From contig OZ024927.1 in the NCBI GenBank assembly GCA_964017235.1, positions 51,527,293 to 51,591,292 on the forward strand: a stretch of 64,000 bases of DNA, written 5' to 3'. Positions 1 through 11,459 of this stretch are shown here, in pieces (position 1 is the stretch's first letter; every line of letters starts with the position of its first letter). A program made the position numbers and the translations under genes. This DNA comes from Sabellastarte sp. h YS-2021. Its lineage: Eukaryota; Annelida; Polychaeta; Sabellida; Sabellidae. The notes beneath the pieces are model-generated. The model was not told the DNA's origin. It saw only the letters and a list, made by a program, of their open reading frames with translations, and did no database searches.

Positions 1-190
1 CAGGTACATGAAAAAATCTGAGATTTGTTTCACAGATGGAGTGGAGAAATCCACCGAATTTTCTCTGCACCATTTTTCAAATAGGGCCCACTTTGACTTG
101 TAGATGGTCCTTGTTGATGACCGCTGAGGGGCAGCAATTCTCTCTGCCACCTCCACAGAGAAGCCTTGTTCTTGGAGTTGTCCGCTCCTA
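1..190 (-). CDS. Tyrosine recombinase of DIRS copy 1, N-terminal fragment
   Basis: The minus strand encodes the beginning of a tyrosine recombinase in a frame overlapping the end of the RNase H gene. Visible residues such as EKWCRENSVDF and SVKQISDFFMYL correspond to FKKWCVTNQVDF and PVKSVADFLMYL at the start of the recombinase of the complete element. This is the core-binding (SAM-like) half; the catalytic Arg, His-x-x-Arg and Tyr residues would lie beyond base 1. The enzyme would integrate a circular DNA copy by strand exchange. Its overlap with the upstream gene mirrors the intact element. Confidence 0.75.
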
Positions 191-2100
191 GACACCAGGC
201 GTGGAGGTTCAGGTGCTGGGGGTTGTTGTGGAACACCAGCTTGTGGGACTGTTTGAGTAGGGTTGTTGACACTGGGAGTTGCAGTGGGATCTCTGTTGAG
301 AGCTGCACTAGGTCCCAAAACCAGGGCATCCCTGGCCAGCCTGGGGCTATTACGATGATCAGGCACTGGCACTGCCTGATCTTTTGGATCACCTTGTGAA
401 GGAGAGCCGTAGGAGGGTACGCATATGCTGTGAGGTTGGTCCAGTTTATGTTCAGAGCATCTATGTCCCAGGCCCTTGGGTCTGGGATAGGAGACACGTA
501 TAGAGGGAGTTTGTGGTTCAGGTGAGTGGCAAATAAGTCTACATGAGGAGTGAACCACTTCTGGCAGATCTGTTTGAAGACCTGTGGGTGCAGAGACCAT
601 TCGGTTGACTGCACTTGGTTGGACCTGGATAGCAGGTCGGCCATCACATTCAGGCACCCTGGAATGTGCCTGGCTTTCAATGTTATGTGATAGTGATGGC
701 ACCAGGTCATGATCTTCCACAGGAGAGCACACATCTCTGCCGAGTGTGTTCCTCCTTGTTTGTTGATGTAGGCTACCACTGTTGAGTTGTCCGTCGCAAC
801 CAACACTGTTTGATTCTGGCACTGGTCCTTGAAGTCTCGAAGGGCCAGGGAGACCGCCTTCAATTCTAGGACATTTATGTGAAGCCTTTTTTCCCGATCT
901 GACCACAGACCCTTGGTAAAATTTTGGTCTAAGTGAGCGCCCCAACCTTCGTTTGAGGCGTCGGTAAAGAGTTGGATACTGTGGTCTTTGGGATGGAGGT
1001 CTGCACCTTTCATCACATTGGAGGGATTTTGCCACCAATCTAGGTGGGCTGCAATGGCTTCTGTCCAGGGAAGGAGGTTGTCCAGCGACTGAGGATATCT
1101 CCAGTGCTCCTTGAGGTGAAACTGAAAGGGCCTCATGTGAAGGCGTCCCTCCGGGACCATTTTCTCCGTTGAGGCTAGCAACCCAATTAGAGACATCAAA
1201 CATCTTGCAGTCAAAACACGTTTTGACTTGAGTTGTAGGATCAAATCCTGAAGTTTGAGCCATCTCTCTTGAGTGGGTTTTACAAGGGCTGAATCTAGGT
1301 GGTATTCGTAGCCCACGAACGAGAACACCTGTGTAGGTTTCAGTTCTGATTTTTCCTGATTTATTATCCACCCCAAGGACTGAGTCAGTTCTACTACTGC
1401 CTGAGTGTTCACTTGGGCTTCCTCCTGAGACTGGGACCTGATCAGCCAGTCGTCCAGGTATTGGTGAATTCTGAGTCCTCTTGAGAGGGCCATTAGTTTC
1501 ACCTCCTTTACGATCATGGTAAAGACCTGGGGGGCTGTGGCTAGTCCGAACGGGAGGGAGGTGAACTGGAACACCTGAGCCTTGTAGCAAAACCTTAGGT
1601 ATTTCCTTGAGCTTGGGTGGATGGGGATATGCAGGTAGGCGTCCGACAGTCCTGATGGACTCTGGAGTTTCCATTTTGAACTTTTCTACGTGTAGAAAAG
1701 TGTTGAGCCTACTTAAGTCTATGACTGGCCTCCACCTTTGGTGAGGCTTGGGTACTAGGAACAGGCGACTGTAAAACCCGAGAGATTTTACATTGTCTAC
1801 CCTTTCGATAGCGTTCTTTGACAGGAGGGACTGGATACAAGTAGCCAAGGCTTGGTCTTTTTGTTGGGCCTTGTACTCTGACAGAATCAGAGGAAATCTG
1901 ATCAAGTTTGGCTTTGAACGGAATGGCAGAACGTAGCCATTGGTGATAATGTTTAACACGTTTTGAGAACATTTGTTTGTGAGCCAGTCTCTCCTGAAAG
2001 AACGGAGGCGACCTCCTACTGGTGGACTGAGTGAGGCTTTGGAGGAGTCATTGGGGAGGGGGATTTCCACGCCCCCTTCCTCTATTGTGGGGTCGAAAAC
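30..2100 (-). pseudogene. Reverse transcriptase-RNase H of DIRS copy 1, internally deleted
   Basis: The frame starts inside the gag gene near 2100 and is open through the fingers region (RLFLVPKP, then WRPVIDLSRLN) to about 1655. There roughly 45 bases are missing relative to the intact copy, and reading resumes in another frame at the palm. The lost stretch includes the first catalytic aspartate of motif A; only the trailing DAYLHIPI part survives. The rest is open to the stop at about 30: motif B LPFGLATAP, motif C YLDD near 1455, then RNase H with FTDAS, LELKAV, ATDN and ADLLSR. Without motif A the polymerase should be dead, so this copy can only move in trans. Confidence 0.8.
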
Positions 2101-4198
2101 GACCCCTGAAGCCTCTGAAATTGGATTTTCCTCTTCCCGAGGGAAAGGACTGGTTACTGCTTTGAGAGGTATTGCCCCCATAGGGGCCTCTTTTCTTGTG
2201 GGGACCACGAAAGGGCTTATTCTGGTAGGGTGTAAAACCCTGAGAATCTTTTGAGGTGCCTTTTTTGAGAAGGAAGTCCTCACCTTCCTTCACTAATTGA
2301 GACTCGAACAAGGAAGGGCCCCAAAAGGACGAGTTCCTGAGTTCTTGACGTCTCGTTTCTCCTAATTGTGGATGTAATAGAGTCATTTCGGCTTCGCGCC
2401 TGAGCAAGCCGGTATTAGCCATAGAGTATAATTCCCTCTGCAAAATATGGGCTAGGGATTTGCTGAGACAAGTGAGGGCCCTGTGTTGAACAAGTACTGT
2501 CTTGTTCCAAAAATCTAAGTGGTCAGCTACTTCCTCATATCCGCGCTTTGCCGCTTTCTCAGGATTGGCACCTTTCTGAATCTGAGACTTTATCTTCTTG
2601 ACCGTAGACTTGATGCTATGTTGGCATTTTTCCAATGAAGCATTGCAAGAAGAGGAGGTTTTGGCAAATGCAGCGGTGAAGTTGAGGGTAGAGATGTTTT
2701 GTCTAGCCTGAAGTTCTAGCTCCTTGAGAACTGGCAGGGGAACTCTGGCTACTGGGGGCCCAGAAGGTCTAGGAGTAATACAGATCTTAGCAAAGTCCGT
2801 ATTCAACTCCTGAATTTTGTCCTGAAAAGTTGGTTGTCCCACCTTGTACCACTTTGAAGTTGAGGGAGGAGGCCTGACATATTTTCCCTCAGATAAGTTG
2901 GCAGCCTTAAAGTCATGTTGGAATTTATCAAAGGCGTCCTTGATAACTGAGCTAAGTGGAAGAATAGAGGAGGGACCTCTAGGTCTGAGCTCTTGACGGC
3001 CTTTTTCATCATCCAGACCCAACACTGAGGTGGACGACCTGGGCATAGATTCCCTGGGGTCAGGGAGAGACAAAATACGCCTGAAGGTGTCCACTTCTTC
3101 AGAGTATTGTGAGGGCATGTCAGACAAAGCTACTTCCCTATAATAAGGGGGGTCTGGATCATGTTGTGGGAGGTCTTGATCAGAAGCTACTCCTGAGGGC
3201 TGAGCCCTAGAGGGCTTAGAAGACCTGTGTCTGGTTTCAGGGGAGTGTTCCTCCTCTGAGGTAAATGACACGTATCTAGATCTTGATTTATGTTTGCTCT
3301 TGTCAGAGTGGTTTTTGGATCTAGAAGAAGGGATCCGAGGTTCATCGGAATCCTCATTTAGTTGGTCCGAGGCAGAGCTCGGGTCAACTGGCTGCCTATG
3401 GCTTTGTTTTTTGTGAGAGTACGAAACCTCTTCGGGGTGACCTTCAGAGGGGGCAACGTACTGATCCGAGGAAGGTTGAGTAGATACTAAACGCGGAGGA
3501 AGTGCTGGGCCGAAGTCCACATCCATATCCTCGCTTGGGATGTTAGTACCAGGTCTCGGAGGGGGCAAATCCAGAGGGGCAGCAGTACTACTGGACAAGC
3601 CAGGTTTTGAAGCAGGAAGAGAGGACTCTACCTCGACTTTCTGTTTTGCAGCCAACTCCTCTCGGAGTGACTGAAAAGCTTCCAACATGGATGCCTGGAA
3701 GGTACCCATTTGCTGCTGTAAATGTATATTTAAGGAATCACCGAGTGATTTCTCTAGGTTTTTCTGGATTTTATTTTGCAAAGCCGTACCAGGGGTGGGT
3801 GGAATAGTCTTGGCTGGCGTTTTCAAGGACAGGGAACTGAAGGCAAGAGGTTGAGGACGGGGGGGTGAGGTAAAAATGCTATCAGCAGCACACTCGAGGT
3901 CTGCATTGGACCCAGTGAAAGAGTCCCCGTCGCCTTCACCCAAAAGATCTAGTTCATCTTTGGAACTAGTTGTCGCTTTCTGGTTTTTCAAATACCGTTT
4001 CCGGTTTTGGATTTTCTGAAGTTGCTCATCTGTGAAAGACGTGCAAATTTCACAAGGGGTTTCAAAGGTGACACAGGGGTCATCTCCCTTGCCAGCCTCC
4101 CTACAGGTAGGGCAGAAATTATGTGTATCAAAACTAAAGCAGAAATGGCGGCATTTCTGCGCTCTGGGTTTGTCTTTATTTGTTTGATGAGACGACAT
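2048..4198 (-). CDS. Gag-like ORF1 of DIRS copy 1
   Basis: An open frame of about 716 codons lies upstream of the reverse transcriptase and overlaps its start. I start it at the ATG at 4198 (MSSHQ) because the intact copy also has a conserved MSS start; an in-frame extension to 4252 exists. The N-terminus has a Cys/His-rich module, FDTHNFCPTCREAGKG followed by a C-x-I-C pair, shared with the other copy and probably metal-binding. The middle is Ser/Pro/charged and low in complexity. The C-terminus ends in a Gly/Arg-rich stretch (RGFRGRFRPHNRGRGRG), typical of nucleic-acid binding. The presumed role is packaging of element RNA. It looks intact. Confidence 0.75.
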   Translation of the reverse strand: MSSHQTNKDKPRAQKCRHFCFSFDTHNFCPTCREAGKGDDPCVTFETPCEICTSFTDEQLQKIQNRKRYLKNQKATTSSKDELDLLGEGDGDSFTGSNADLECAADSIFTSPPRPQPLAFSSLSLKTPAKTIPPTPGTALQNKIQKNLEKSLGDSLNIHLQQQMGTFQASMLEAFQSLREELAAKQKVEVESSLPASKPGLSSSTAAPLDLPPPRPGTNIPSEDMDVDFGPALPPRLVSTQPSSDQYVAPSEGHPEEVSYSHKKQSHRQPVDPSSASDQLNEDSDEPRIPSSRSKNHSDKSKHKSRSRYVSFTSEEEHSPETRHRSSKPSRAQPSGVASDQDLPQHDPDPPYYREVALSDMPSQYSEEVDTFRRILSLPDPRESMPRSSTSVLGLDDEKGRQELRPRGPSSILPLSSVIKDAFDKFQHDFKAANLSEGKYVRPPPSTSKWYKVGQPTFQDKIQELNTDFAKICITPRPSGPPVARVPLPVLKELELQARQNISTLNFTAAFAKTSSSCNASLEKCQHSIKSTVKKIKSQIQKGANPEKAAKRGYEEVADHLDFWNKTVLVQHRALTCLSKSLAHILQRELYSMANTGLLRREAEMTLLHPQLGETRRQELRNSSFWGPSLFESQLVKEGEDFLLKKGTSKDSQGFTPYQNKPFRGPHKKRGPYGGNTSQSSNQSFPSGRGKSNFRGFRGRFRPHNRGRGRGNPPPQ

Positions 4199-4419
4199 TT
4201 TATACGCAATAAAAGACGTACAATGTATTTGCCTGAACCGAGGAAAACTCAAAACACGCGACTGAAAACAAAATACTTATCCTGTGAAAATTAAAATTTT
4301 ACAGAATGATCTATGATATATATTACAAGAAATATGCAAATATTAGCCTCCAACAATAAGTAAAGTCTGAGAAATAAATGAAAATGTCTGTATATTTACA
4401 AACTGCTACCAGTCAATCG

Positions 4420-4591
4420 TGGCCAACGAGAAAGTAGGACGATTGGTCAGAAGTTATCACGTGACGACAACTACCAGTATATCCGGTGGCTAACAAGAAC
4501 GATCTTTTTTTCTAAGATGTTGGCCCCGGGTGTGGCAACCCGAGATCAGCATTAAGTCCCACATGGTAAGCTATTGTAGCGTAATAAAATT
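4420..4591 (-). repeat. 5' terminal repeat region of DIRS copy 1
   Basis: The sequence upstream of the gag gene ends in AAGCTATTG...CGTAATAAAAT (about 4569-4591). This parallels the AAGCTATTG...ACGCAATAAAAT end of the complete DIRS at about 26988-27027. The rest of the terminal repeat is not recognisably similar, as expected for another family. The partner inverted repeat would lie outside the window. Confidence 0.5.
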
Positions 4592-4638
4592 AGCTATTTT
4601 ACCTAGTACCTTACGAGTTTGGATGATCAAAATTAATT

Positions 4639-4664
4639 GTATCCCCGACGCGAAGCGGGGATAC
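4639..4664. repeat. Terminal hairpin of the family B element
   Basis: A 9-bp perfect stem (GTATCCCCG with CGGGGATAC) and an 8-base loop stand next to a GC-rich trinucleotide-like stretch (4680-4710). The equivalent hairpin on the other strand is at about 35818-35837. Confidence 0.8.
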
Positions 4665-4718
4665 TATGGATTCATCATCGTTGTCGTCCGCGTCCGCGCC
4701 CTCGTCCGCAGAGATTTC

Positions 4719-6165
4719 TTGTTAGCGACCTACAGTCCACATTTCTTTCCGGATTTCTTTCATATTTGGCAGGTGGCTTGATATGGTAGAGGACTCGCCA
4801 CCCTATCTTTTTGGTAGGCTTTATGTCTAAATTAGGCCTGTGGTAGACAAAAATGTCTAAAATGTGGAATATTGCTTGTTAGCGACCTACAGTCCACATT
4901 TCTTTCCAGATTTCTTTCATATTTGGCAGGTGGCTTGGTATGCTAGAGGACTCGCCACCCTATCTTTTTGGTAGGCTTTATGTCTAAATTAGGCCTCTGG
5001 TAGATAAAAATGTCTAAAATGCATTAAAATTCATGAAATCATGCACTAAATACCTTGTAACTTGAAAAGTGTTGCATTTAGAGCATTTTGTTAAAATATG
5101 TTATTCAGATACTTTTTTCATAGCTACAACATGGTGAGTAACTTGGGTGTCTGTCTCAATAGCTAAGTGAGTAATAGCTACTTTTGGGCTTTTCAGTAAC
5201 TTCCATCGTGAGTAAAATCACTTGTAACTTGAAAACTATTGCATTTAGAGTATTTTGTTTCAATATGTTATTCAGCTATTTTTGGGTCAGCTATAACATA
5301 GTAAAATTTCAGACCTGTAGCTCATGGCATAGCTGAGTAATAGCTACTTTTAAGTTATCACTGTTGAGTAAATTGCTTATAACTTCAAAAGTATTACATT
5401 TAGAGTATTTTGTTTCATATGTTATTCACCTATTTCGGAGTCAGCTATAACATAGTGAAGTTCCAGACCTGTGGCTCATTGCATAGCTGAGTAATAGCTA
5501 CTTTGAAGTTCACACTGTTGAGTAAATCAGTTGTAATTGGAAAACTATTGCATTTACAGAAATTTGTGTAAATATGTTATTCAGCTACTTTTGGGTCAGC
5601 TATAACATAGTGAAATTACAGACCTGTAGCTCATGGCACAACTGAGCAATAGCTATTTTCAGGTACTGACTGTTGAGTAAATGACTTGTAACTTGAAAAA
5701 TATTGCATTTGGAGTATTTTGCTAAAATATGTTGTTCACCTACTTTTGGGTCAGCTATAACGTCGTGAAATTACAGACTTATAGCTCATGGCATAGCTGA
5801 GCAATAGCTATTTTCAGGTTCTCACTATTGAGTAAATCAGTTGTAACTTGAAAACTATTGCATTTACAGTATTTTGCTTAAATATGTTGTTCACCTAATT
5901 TTGGGTCAGCTATAACATAGAAAAAATTCAGACATGTAGCTCATTGCATAGCTGAGTAATAGCTACTTTGAGGTTATCACTGTTGAGTAAATCAGTTATA
6001 ACGTGAAAACTATTACATTTACAGTATTTTGTTTAAATATGTTATTCACATAATTTTTGGTCAGCTATAACAGAGTGAAATTGCAGACCTCTATGTCATG
6101 GCATAGCTTACCAATATCTACTTTCAGGTTCTCACTGTTGAGTAAATCATTGTATCCACTGGATA
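4719..6165 (-). repeat. 155-bp tandem array
   Basis: The first two units, starting at 4719 and 4875, are near-identical (CTTGTTAGCGACCTACAGTC). The following units are marked by GTCAGCTATAAC at 5286, 5440, 5595, 5750, 5905 and 6060, a spacing of 154-155 bp. Each unit carries several short GAGTAA/GAGTAATAGCTA words related to the neighbouring 133-bp array. No coding capacity is seen. Confidence 0.85.
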
Positions 6166-6269
6166 GCCGCAGTGTGTAGAGAGATTTCACCATTACCGCT
6201 CTAACGAAAAAAATATTATAGCTAGCCTTCTCAAGTTTGCAAGGTATATTAGAGGGTGCACCACAGTAT

Positions 6270-7590
6270 TCTATTGGTAGGCTTTATGTCTAAGTTAGGC
6301 CTGTGGCTAAATTACTTGCCTACTAAAAATGAGTAATTCTGCATTTTCTCTAAAAGTATTGCAGATAGCAAATTTTTCTTAAATAACTCATTCACCTACT
6401 TTTGGGAGAGCTTTCACATGCTGAAGTTCCAGACCTGTAGCTAATTACTCACCTACTCAAAATGAGTAAATGCGAATTATCTCTAAAAGTATTGCAGATA
6501 GCCAATTTTTCTCAAATAACTCATTCACCTACTTTTGGGAGAGCTTTCACTTGGTGAAGTTTCAGACCCGTAGGTAATTACTCACCTACTGAAAATGAGT
6601 AAATGCAAATTATCTCTAAAAGTATTCCAGATAGCCAATTTTTGTCAAATAACTCCTTCAACTACTTTTGGGAGAGCTTTCACTTGCTAAAGTTTCAGAC
6701 CTGTAGCTAATTATTCACCTACTCAAAATGAGTAAATGCTAATTATCTCTAAAAGTATTGCAGATATCCAATTTTTATCAAATAACTCATTCATCTACTT
6801 TTGGGAGAGCTTTCACATGGTGAAGTTTCAGACCCATAGCTAATTATTCACCTACTCAAAATGAGTAAATGCAAATTATCTCTAAAAGTATTCCAGATAG
6901 CCAATTTTTGTCAAATAACTCCTTCACCTACTTTGGGGAGACCTTTCACTTGGTGAAGTTTCAGACCTGTAGCTAATTATTCACCTACTCAAAATGAGTA
7001 AATGCGAATTATCTCTAAAAGTATTGCAGATAGCCAATTTTTCCCAAATAACTCATTCACCTACTTTTGGGAGAGCTTTCACTTGGTGAAGTTTCAGACC
7101 CGTAGGTAATTACTCACCTACTGAAAATGAGTAAATGCAAATTATCTCTAAAAGTATTCCAGATAGCCAATTTTTGTCAAATAACTCCTTCACCTACTTT
7201 TGGGAGACCTTTCGCTTGGTGAAGTTTCAGACCAGTAGCTAATTATTCACCTACTCAAAATGAGTAAATACTAATTATCTCTAAAAGTATTGCAGATATC
7301 CAATTTTTATCAAATAACTCATTCATCTACTTTTGGGACAGCTTTCACATGGTGAAGTTCCACACCCGTAGGTAATTACTCACCTACTGAAAATGAGTAA
7401 ATTCGAATTATCTCTAAAAGTATTGTAGGTAGCCAATTTTTCTCAAATAACTCATTCGCCTACTTTTGAGAGAGCTTTCACTTGGTGAAGTTTCAGACCC
7501 GTAGCTAATTATTCACCTACTCAAAATGAGTAAATGCGAATTATCTCTACAAGTATTGCAGATAGCCAGTATTTCTCAAATAACTCATTA
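6270..7590 (-). repeat. 133-bp tandem array (about 10 units)
   Basis: CTCATTCACCTACTTTTGGG recurs every 133 bp (for example at 6387 and 6520). The same unit in the opposite orientation forms arrays at 33.85-34.78, 38.47-41.11 and 61.75-64.0 kb. Confidence 0.9.
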
Positions 7591-7790
7591 ATATGAAAAC
7601 AACTTATAGGAAGTCATGGGCTGCAAATCTGCAGATTTGACCTTGGGCCCCTCCTGCTTATTATTGGTCCTAGAGGTTTGCAATGTGAAAACGACTTATA
7701 GGAAATCATGGGCTGCGAATCTTTTGATGTGGTCAGACTTCACCTTGGGCCCCTGGTACAGGGTCAAATAAGGGTAGCCAAACTTAAAAG
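7591..7790. repeat. Direct duplication of a ~90-bp segment
   Basis: Two copies of a segment containing ACTTATAGGAA and CATGGGCTGC, each ending CTTGGGCCCCT, lie at about 7592-7660 and 7682-7752, inside the 5' part of the family B element. Confidence 0.7.
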
Positions 7791-7905
7791 TGCTTTCAGC
7801 TTGCTTATTAACGAAAAATGCTTTTTATCTTCTAAACTATGTTAGTTGGCCTTTGTCGGTGGATACATCCAGCATCTGGCCACAGATGCGTCCTTTTTCT
7901 AGTTT

Positions 7906-9235
7906 TCAATTAAATTTCTTAAGTAGAAACTGGCACAAACATTGGCATAAACATTCATTTTCTAACTATGGGCAAGCAAAGACAAATGCAAGGTTCATTA
8001 TTTATCCAAATGAAAGATATTCATTATTTAATCCAATCAATTTTACATTCAAATCACAAAATAAATAGTCCTAGATAAAAAGATTAAGCTGTGATACTAC
8101 ATTACTAAAACCTATCGTAATCTCTTGAATTTCTTTATAGTTTTTTTGAAATACAGCTAAAATTGTATTTCAAAATGTTACAATTAATTAGACTTGAGAC
8201 AAAAAATATTGCGCAATGATGAATGATGCGACAGGAATTTGCTGATAATACAGGCAAATACATGTAGTAAATATACAATAAATCTATTTTGGTCTTTATT
8301 CACAAATTAATTTGACCATTATAATGAAGTGCACAAATCAACCGCATCTCTGGATGCAACCAACCAGTTCCCAATGATAAGCAATTCATACTATTTTGAC
8401 ATTCTCACACTTTAAGAGCACTTGGTTTAACTAAACTAAAATCATGAAATTAACTGGACAACTTTTCGTAATGAAGATGTGATGCCAAAATCAATAGGTT
8501 ATTCATGGAAATAGTCGTATGCTTGTATAGAAAATGACCTCAAGTTAGGAAAAAGTATGGTCTTTAATTGATTTTTAACATCTTTATTATCAGCACCACA
8601 GCTTAATTTTTAACATCTTTATTATCAGCACCACAGCTTATCCAAAAAGGTTGTAACAACCCTATTACATGTCCTGTCAGAGTTTAGAAATTTCACAAGT
8701 ACTGCCATCAAATGGATTTTATAAGAATTTTGTGCAGTACATGACTTGGGTTATTTCCTGTCCAACTAAAGATGGCTGATTGAAGTTGGACTTTGTTCGA
8801 TGAGATTTAATAGAATTCTGATTTTTAGTTTCACTAACAAACATACTTATTGATCAATTATTCAACTTTATGACAATCAAGACAGTGCACTCTGCATAGT
8901 AGAACCAGTATGAGTAAAAATAAATATATATTATCCATTATAACATTAACCTTTTAACAGCAACCTGTCAATATAAACAAACTATGTTACACCTAAGTAC
9001 AGGCTTAATAAAACTTTTTTTTAGCAAAAAAATAATAATAATAAGCATCTATATCTGGTAAAATATTTTTACATATACATATAGATAAGATGGTTTGCAT
9101 CAAAACTTGTAGTTTTATCACAGAAATAAGTATTAGGATAAATGGATACATAAAATATATTCTAAGTCAACATTTAGTTAAAGGATATTCTTGAATCTGC
9201 AGCACATGTATATAGGACATAAAATCACAAAAAAA
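7906..9235. other. AT-rich DNA without recognised genes
   Basis: I see no coding exon, RNA gene or element ends here, apart from a perfect 35-bp tandem duplication at 8571-8605/8606-8640. Confidence 0.6.
8571..8640. repeat. Perfect 35-bp tandem duplication
   Basis: The unit beginning ATTTTTAACATC and ending CACAGCTTA is present twice head to tail without a mismatch, so the duplication is recent or is an assembly slip. Confidence 0.9.
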
Positions 9236-9800
9236 TAGCTGGGGCAGGCAGGAACCCAAGCCCACAGGTAGAACTTAATGAACATCAACATTTGAGATTT
9301 GGGTAAATCTAAGGAACAATTTCACATGCAAGAAGTATACAGAATCTCCAAGATGCTCTCAGATTCATGTAGCTGAAGAAGGGGGGAATTTATAGATTTT
9401 ATTCATACATGATGTGAGAGGTCAAAGTTGGGGTTTTACATCCCGTTCCACAGCCAGGATCATATTGGGACAGGACCTAAGCATTGCCACTTACTGGAGT
9501 TGAACCCACAAAGGTGACAGCCTGTGATTAAAAGTCAAACTTGCTAACCTCTAAGGCCACTGAGGACCTCTCACTTATGTGAGGATTTCTTTTTATGACT
9601 GGATGGATTTTAGATGGAAGCCTATTGTGTAGTAAGTTTCTCTACCATTCGTACACATATAAAAATAGCCAGCCTCGGCAGGCAAGAACCCCAGCCTGCA
9701 GGTACAGCTAAATGGCCAACCACACTGAGATTTAGGAAAATCTTAGGAACAACTTCTGTTGTAAGAAGTATAGAAAACACACAAGATGTTCTACAAAAGA
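9236..9800. repeat. Pair of diverged direct repeats flanking a SINE
   Basis: The segments at about 9236-9365 and 9663-9800 share GGCAGGCA(G)GAACCC, ACAGGTA, GAGATTT and AGAAGTATA in the same order and spacing. They flank the tRNA-derived SINE, suggesting an older repeat that was duplicated. Confidence 0.55.
9421..9568 (-). mobile_element. tRNA-derived SINE
   Basis: On the minus strand an A-box-like stretch (TGGCCTTAGAGG, near 9558) is followed about 50 bases later by a B-box (GGTTCAACTCC, near 9506). Together these are the internal RNA polymerase III promoter of a tRNA. No acceptor-stem pairing or complete cloverleaf is visible. The tail, ending GGGATGTAAAACCCC near 9430, resembles the conserved 3' core of many molluscan SINEs. 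It is read as a SINE, not a working tRNA gene. Confidence 0.6.
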
Positions 9801-9984
9801 TTCACAGGCCATGATTTCTTACAAGTATTTTCATATTTTGAAGCAAAAGAAACAATTATAAATGAGATATAAGGCCTTTGTGATATGATGACCCACCTAT
9901 TTGCCATTAAGTGATAGGTAAAGTATTCAAAAGTGTGCCTTACTGGGAAAATAATGCACACTTTACGAGACCCCAAAATTTTAA

Positions 9985-11078
9985 AAGTGTTGCCATGGCA
10001 ACAGATATTACTGGATACCTCCAAAAACTTAATCAGCTCTAGATCCCCTTGGGGTAAACATACCCTGAAAATTTGGTGAAAATCCATGCAGGGGTTTAGT
10101 CTGTTGAACACCCACAAACTTTAAGATTTGAAAATCTTAAAAGTGTTACCATGGCAACAGTTGTTACCAGATACCCCCCAAAACTTAATCAGCTCTAGAT
10201 CCCCTTGGGGTAAACATACGCTGAAAATTTGGTGAAAATCCGTGCAGGGTTTTAGTCTGTGGAACACCCACAAACTTTAAGACTTGAAAATCGTAAGTGT
10301 TGCCATGGCAACAGTTGTTACCAGATACCCCCCAAAACTTAATCACCTCTAGATCCTCTTGGGGTAAACATACCCTGAAATTTGGTGAAAATCTGTGCAG
10401 GGGTATAGGCTGTGGAACACTGACCAGCATTATGCCCCCCTGCCGCTGCCGCCGCCCGGACAGCACAGGGGACAACTATAACCCCAGCCTTTATGGGCTG
10501 GAGTAAAAAATGCAACTCTGGTAACATGAGTTTAATAGTGCCCTTTTTAAAAAAGTTTAAGACTGAAAAGTCTTAAAAGCATTGCTATGGCAACAACTGT
10601 TGCCAGATATTCCCCAAAACTGAAGAGCTCTAGCTCCTATACAGCTAAACATATCCTGAAAATTTGGTGAAAATCCTTGCAAGGTTTTAGGCTGTGGAAC
10701 CCCCCACAAAGTTTAAGCTAAAAATGTTAAAAGCATTGCCATGACAACAGCTGTCACCAGATACTTCGTAAAACCTAATATGTTCTAGATCGTCTTGGGC
10801 TAAACATATCCTTAAAATTTGGTGAAAATTTATGAATAGGTTTATGCTGTGAAACACCCACAAAAGTTAATGTTAAAAGTGTTGGCCTGACAACAGCTAA
10901 CAACAGATACTACCTGAAGCCTAATCAGCTCTAGATTCTCTTGCGTTAAACATATCCTGAAAATTTGATGAAATCTATCCATGGGTTTAGGTTGTATAAC
11001 ACCAACAAACTTTATGCCCGCCGCCACCCAGACGGCACAGGGGACCACTACAACACCAGCCTTTATGGGCTGGGGTTA
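9985..11078 (+). mobile_element. Hairpin-ended repeat with ~155-bp units (two tandem terminal segments)
   Basis: Units containing TGCCATGGCAACAG and CTTGGGGTAAACATA recur about every 155 bp (9991, 10147, 10301) and, more diverged, up to 10980. Two segments end in the same kind of terminus: a CCGCCGCC-rich stretch followed by a CCAGCC/GGCTGG hairpin at 10484-10501 and again at 11056-11073. The second looks like an older tandem copy of the first. Open frames in it are by-products of the GC-rich repeat. Confidence 0.65.
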
Positions 11079-11459
11079 AAAAATCTAGAAATCCAGTTGA
11101 TATGTATAAGTAATGAAATAATTCCTCGACAATCAGGTTTTATTTTTATGACTCTTGCTAGAGGCAAGAAATATTGGCAATCAGTGACTAATATCTAGGG
11201 TACCTTTGGAGATACAGTGTAAATGCCGGTAGGCATCTTATTACATCCTGAATGTGGAGCTAAAGCAGAGTGTAAGTGTGACCCACCAAATGGTGTACCG
11301 TCCAAAAATTCCCATAAATTTTTCTCCAATTTAAAAGGAATTTACGTGTAGGGCCATAGATATGCACCTCACATATGGGAGTTTCAAATTTCTGTCAAAA
11401 AAATTATGTTGGTAAAAGTATGAAAGAATACATAAGACAAGATTTTCAAATGAGGACTC

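Larger units (their letters stand above)
1..4591 (-). mobile_element. DIRS-like YR retrotransposon, copy 1 (cut by window start)
   Basis: Reading on the minus strand the order is a 5' terminal region, a gag-like gene, a fused reverse transcriptase-RNase H, and the start of a tyrosine recombinase that runs off the window. This is the DIRS order, and all three proteins align by eye to the complete element at 20607-27027 while clearly being a different family. The 5' end is placed near 4591 because the motif around 4580-4591, ending TAAAAT, matches the terminus of the complete copy. The reverse transcriptase carries a short deletion, so this copy is not autonomous. The 3' terminal repeat and the internal complementary region lie outside the window. 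Confidence 0.85.
4633..7905 (-). mobile_element. Hairpin-ended element with tandem-array core (Helentron-like, family B)
   Basis: On the minus strand this 3.3-kb unit begins AAACTAGA at 7905, runs through a short duplicated segment, a 133-bp tandem array, a 155-bp array and a GAC/GCG-rich stretch, and ends in a hairpin at 4639-4664 (stem GTATCCCCG/CGGGGATAC). It has no coding capacity. An array core, one AT-rich end and a subterminal hairpin resemble non-autonomous Helitron-like elements of molluscs; that class is inferred. Another copy of the last 85 bp lies at 35754-35838. Confidence 0.55.

Noticed and set aside
9496-9568. Functional tRNA gene
   Set aside because: A- and B-box-like words are present but no acceptor-stem pairing or plausible anticodon arm was found.
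10185-11048. Several short minus-strand frames with PxxxFHxIFRVCLPQ-like peptides
   Set aside because: They are translations of the ~155-bp repeat and of its GC-rich terminus, repeated with the units.
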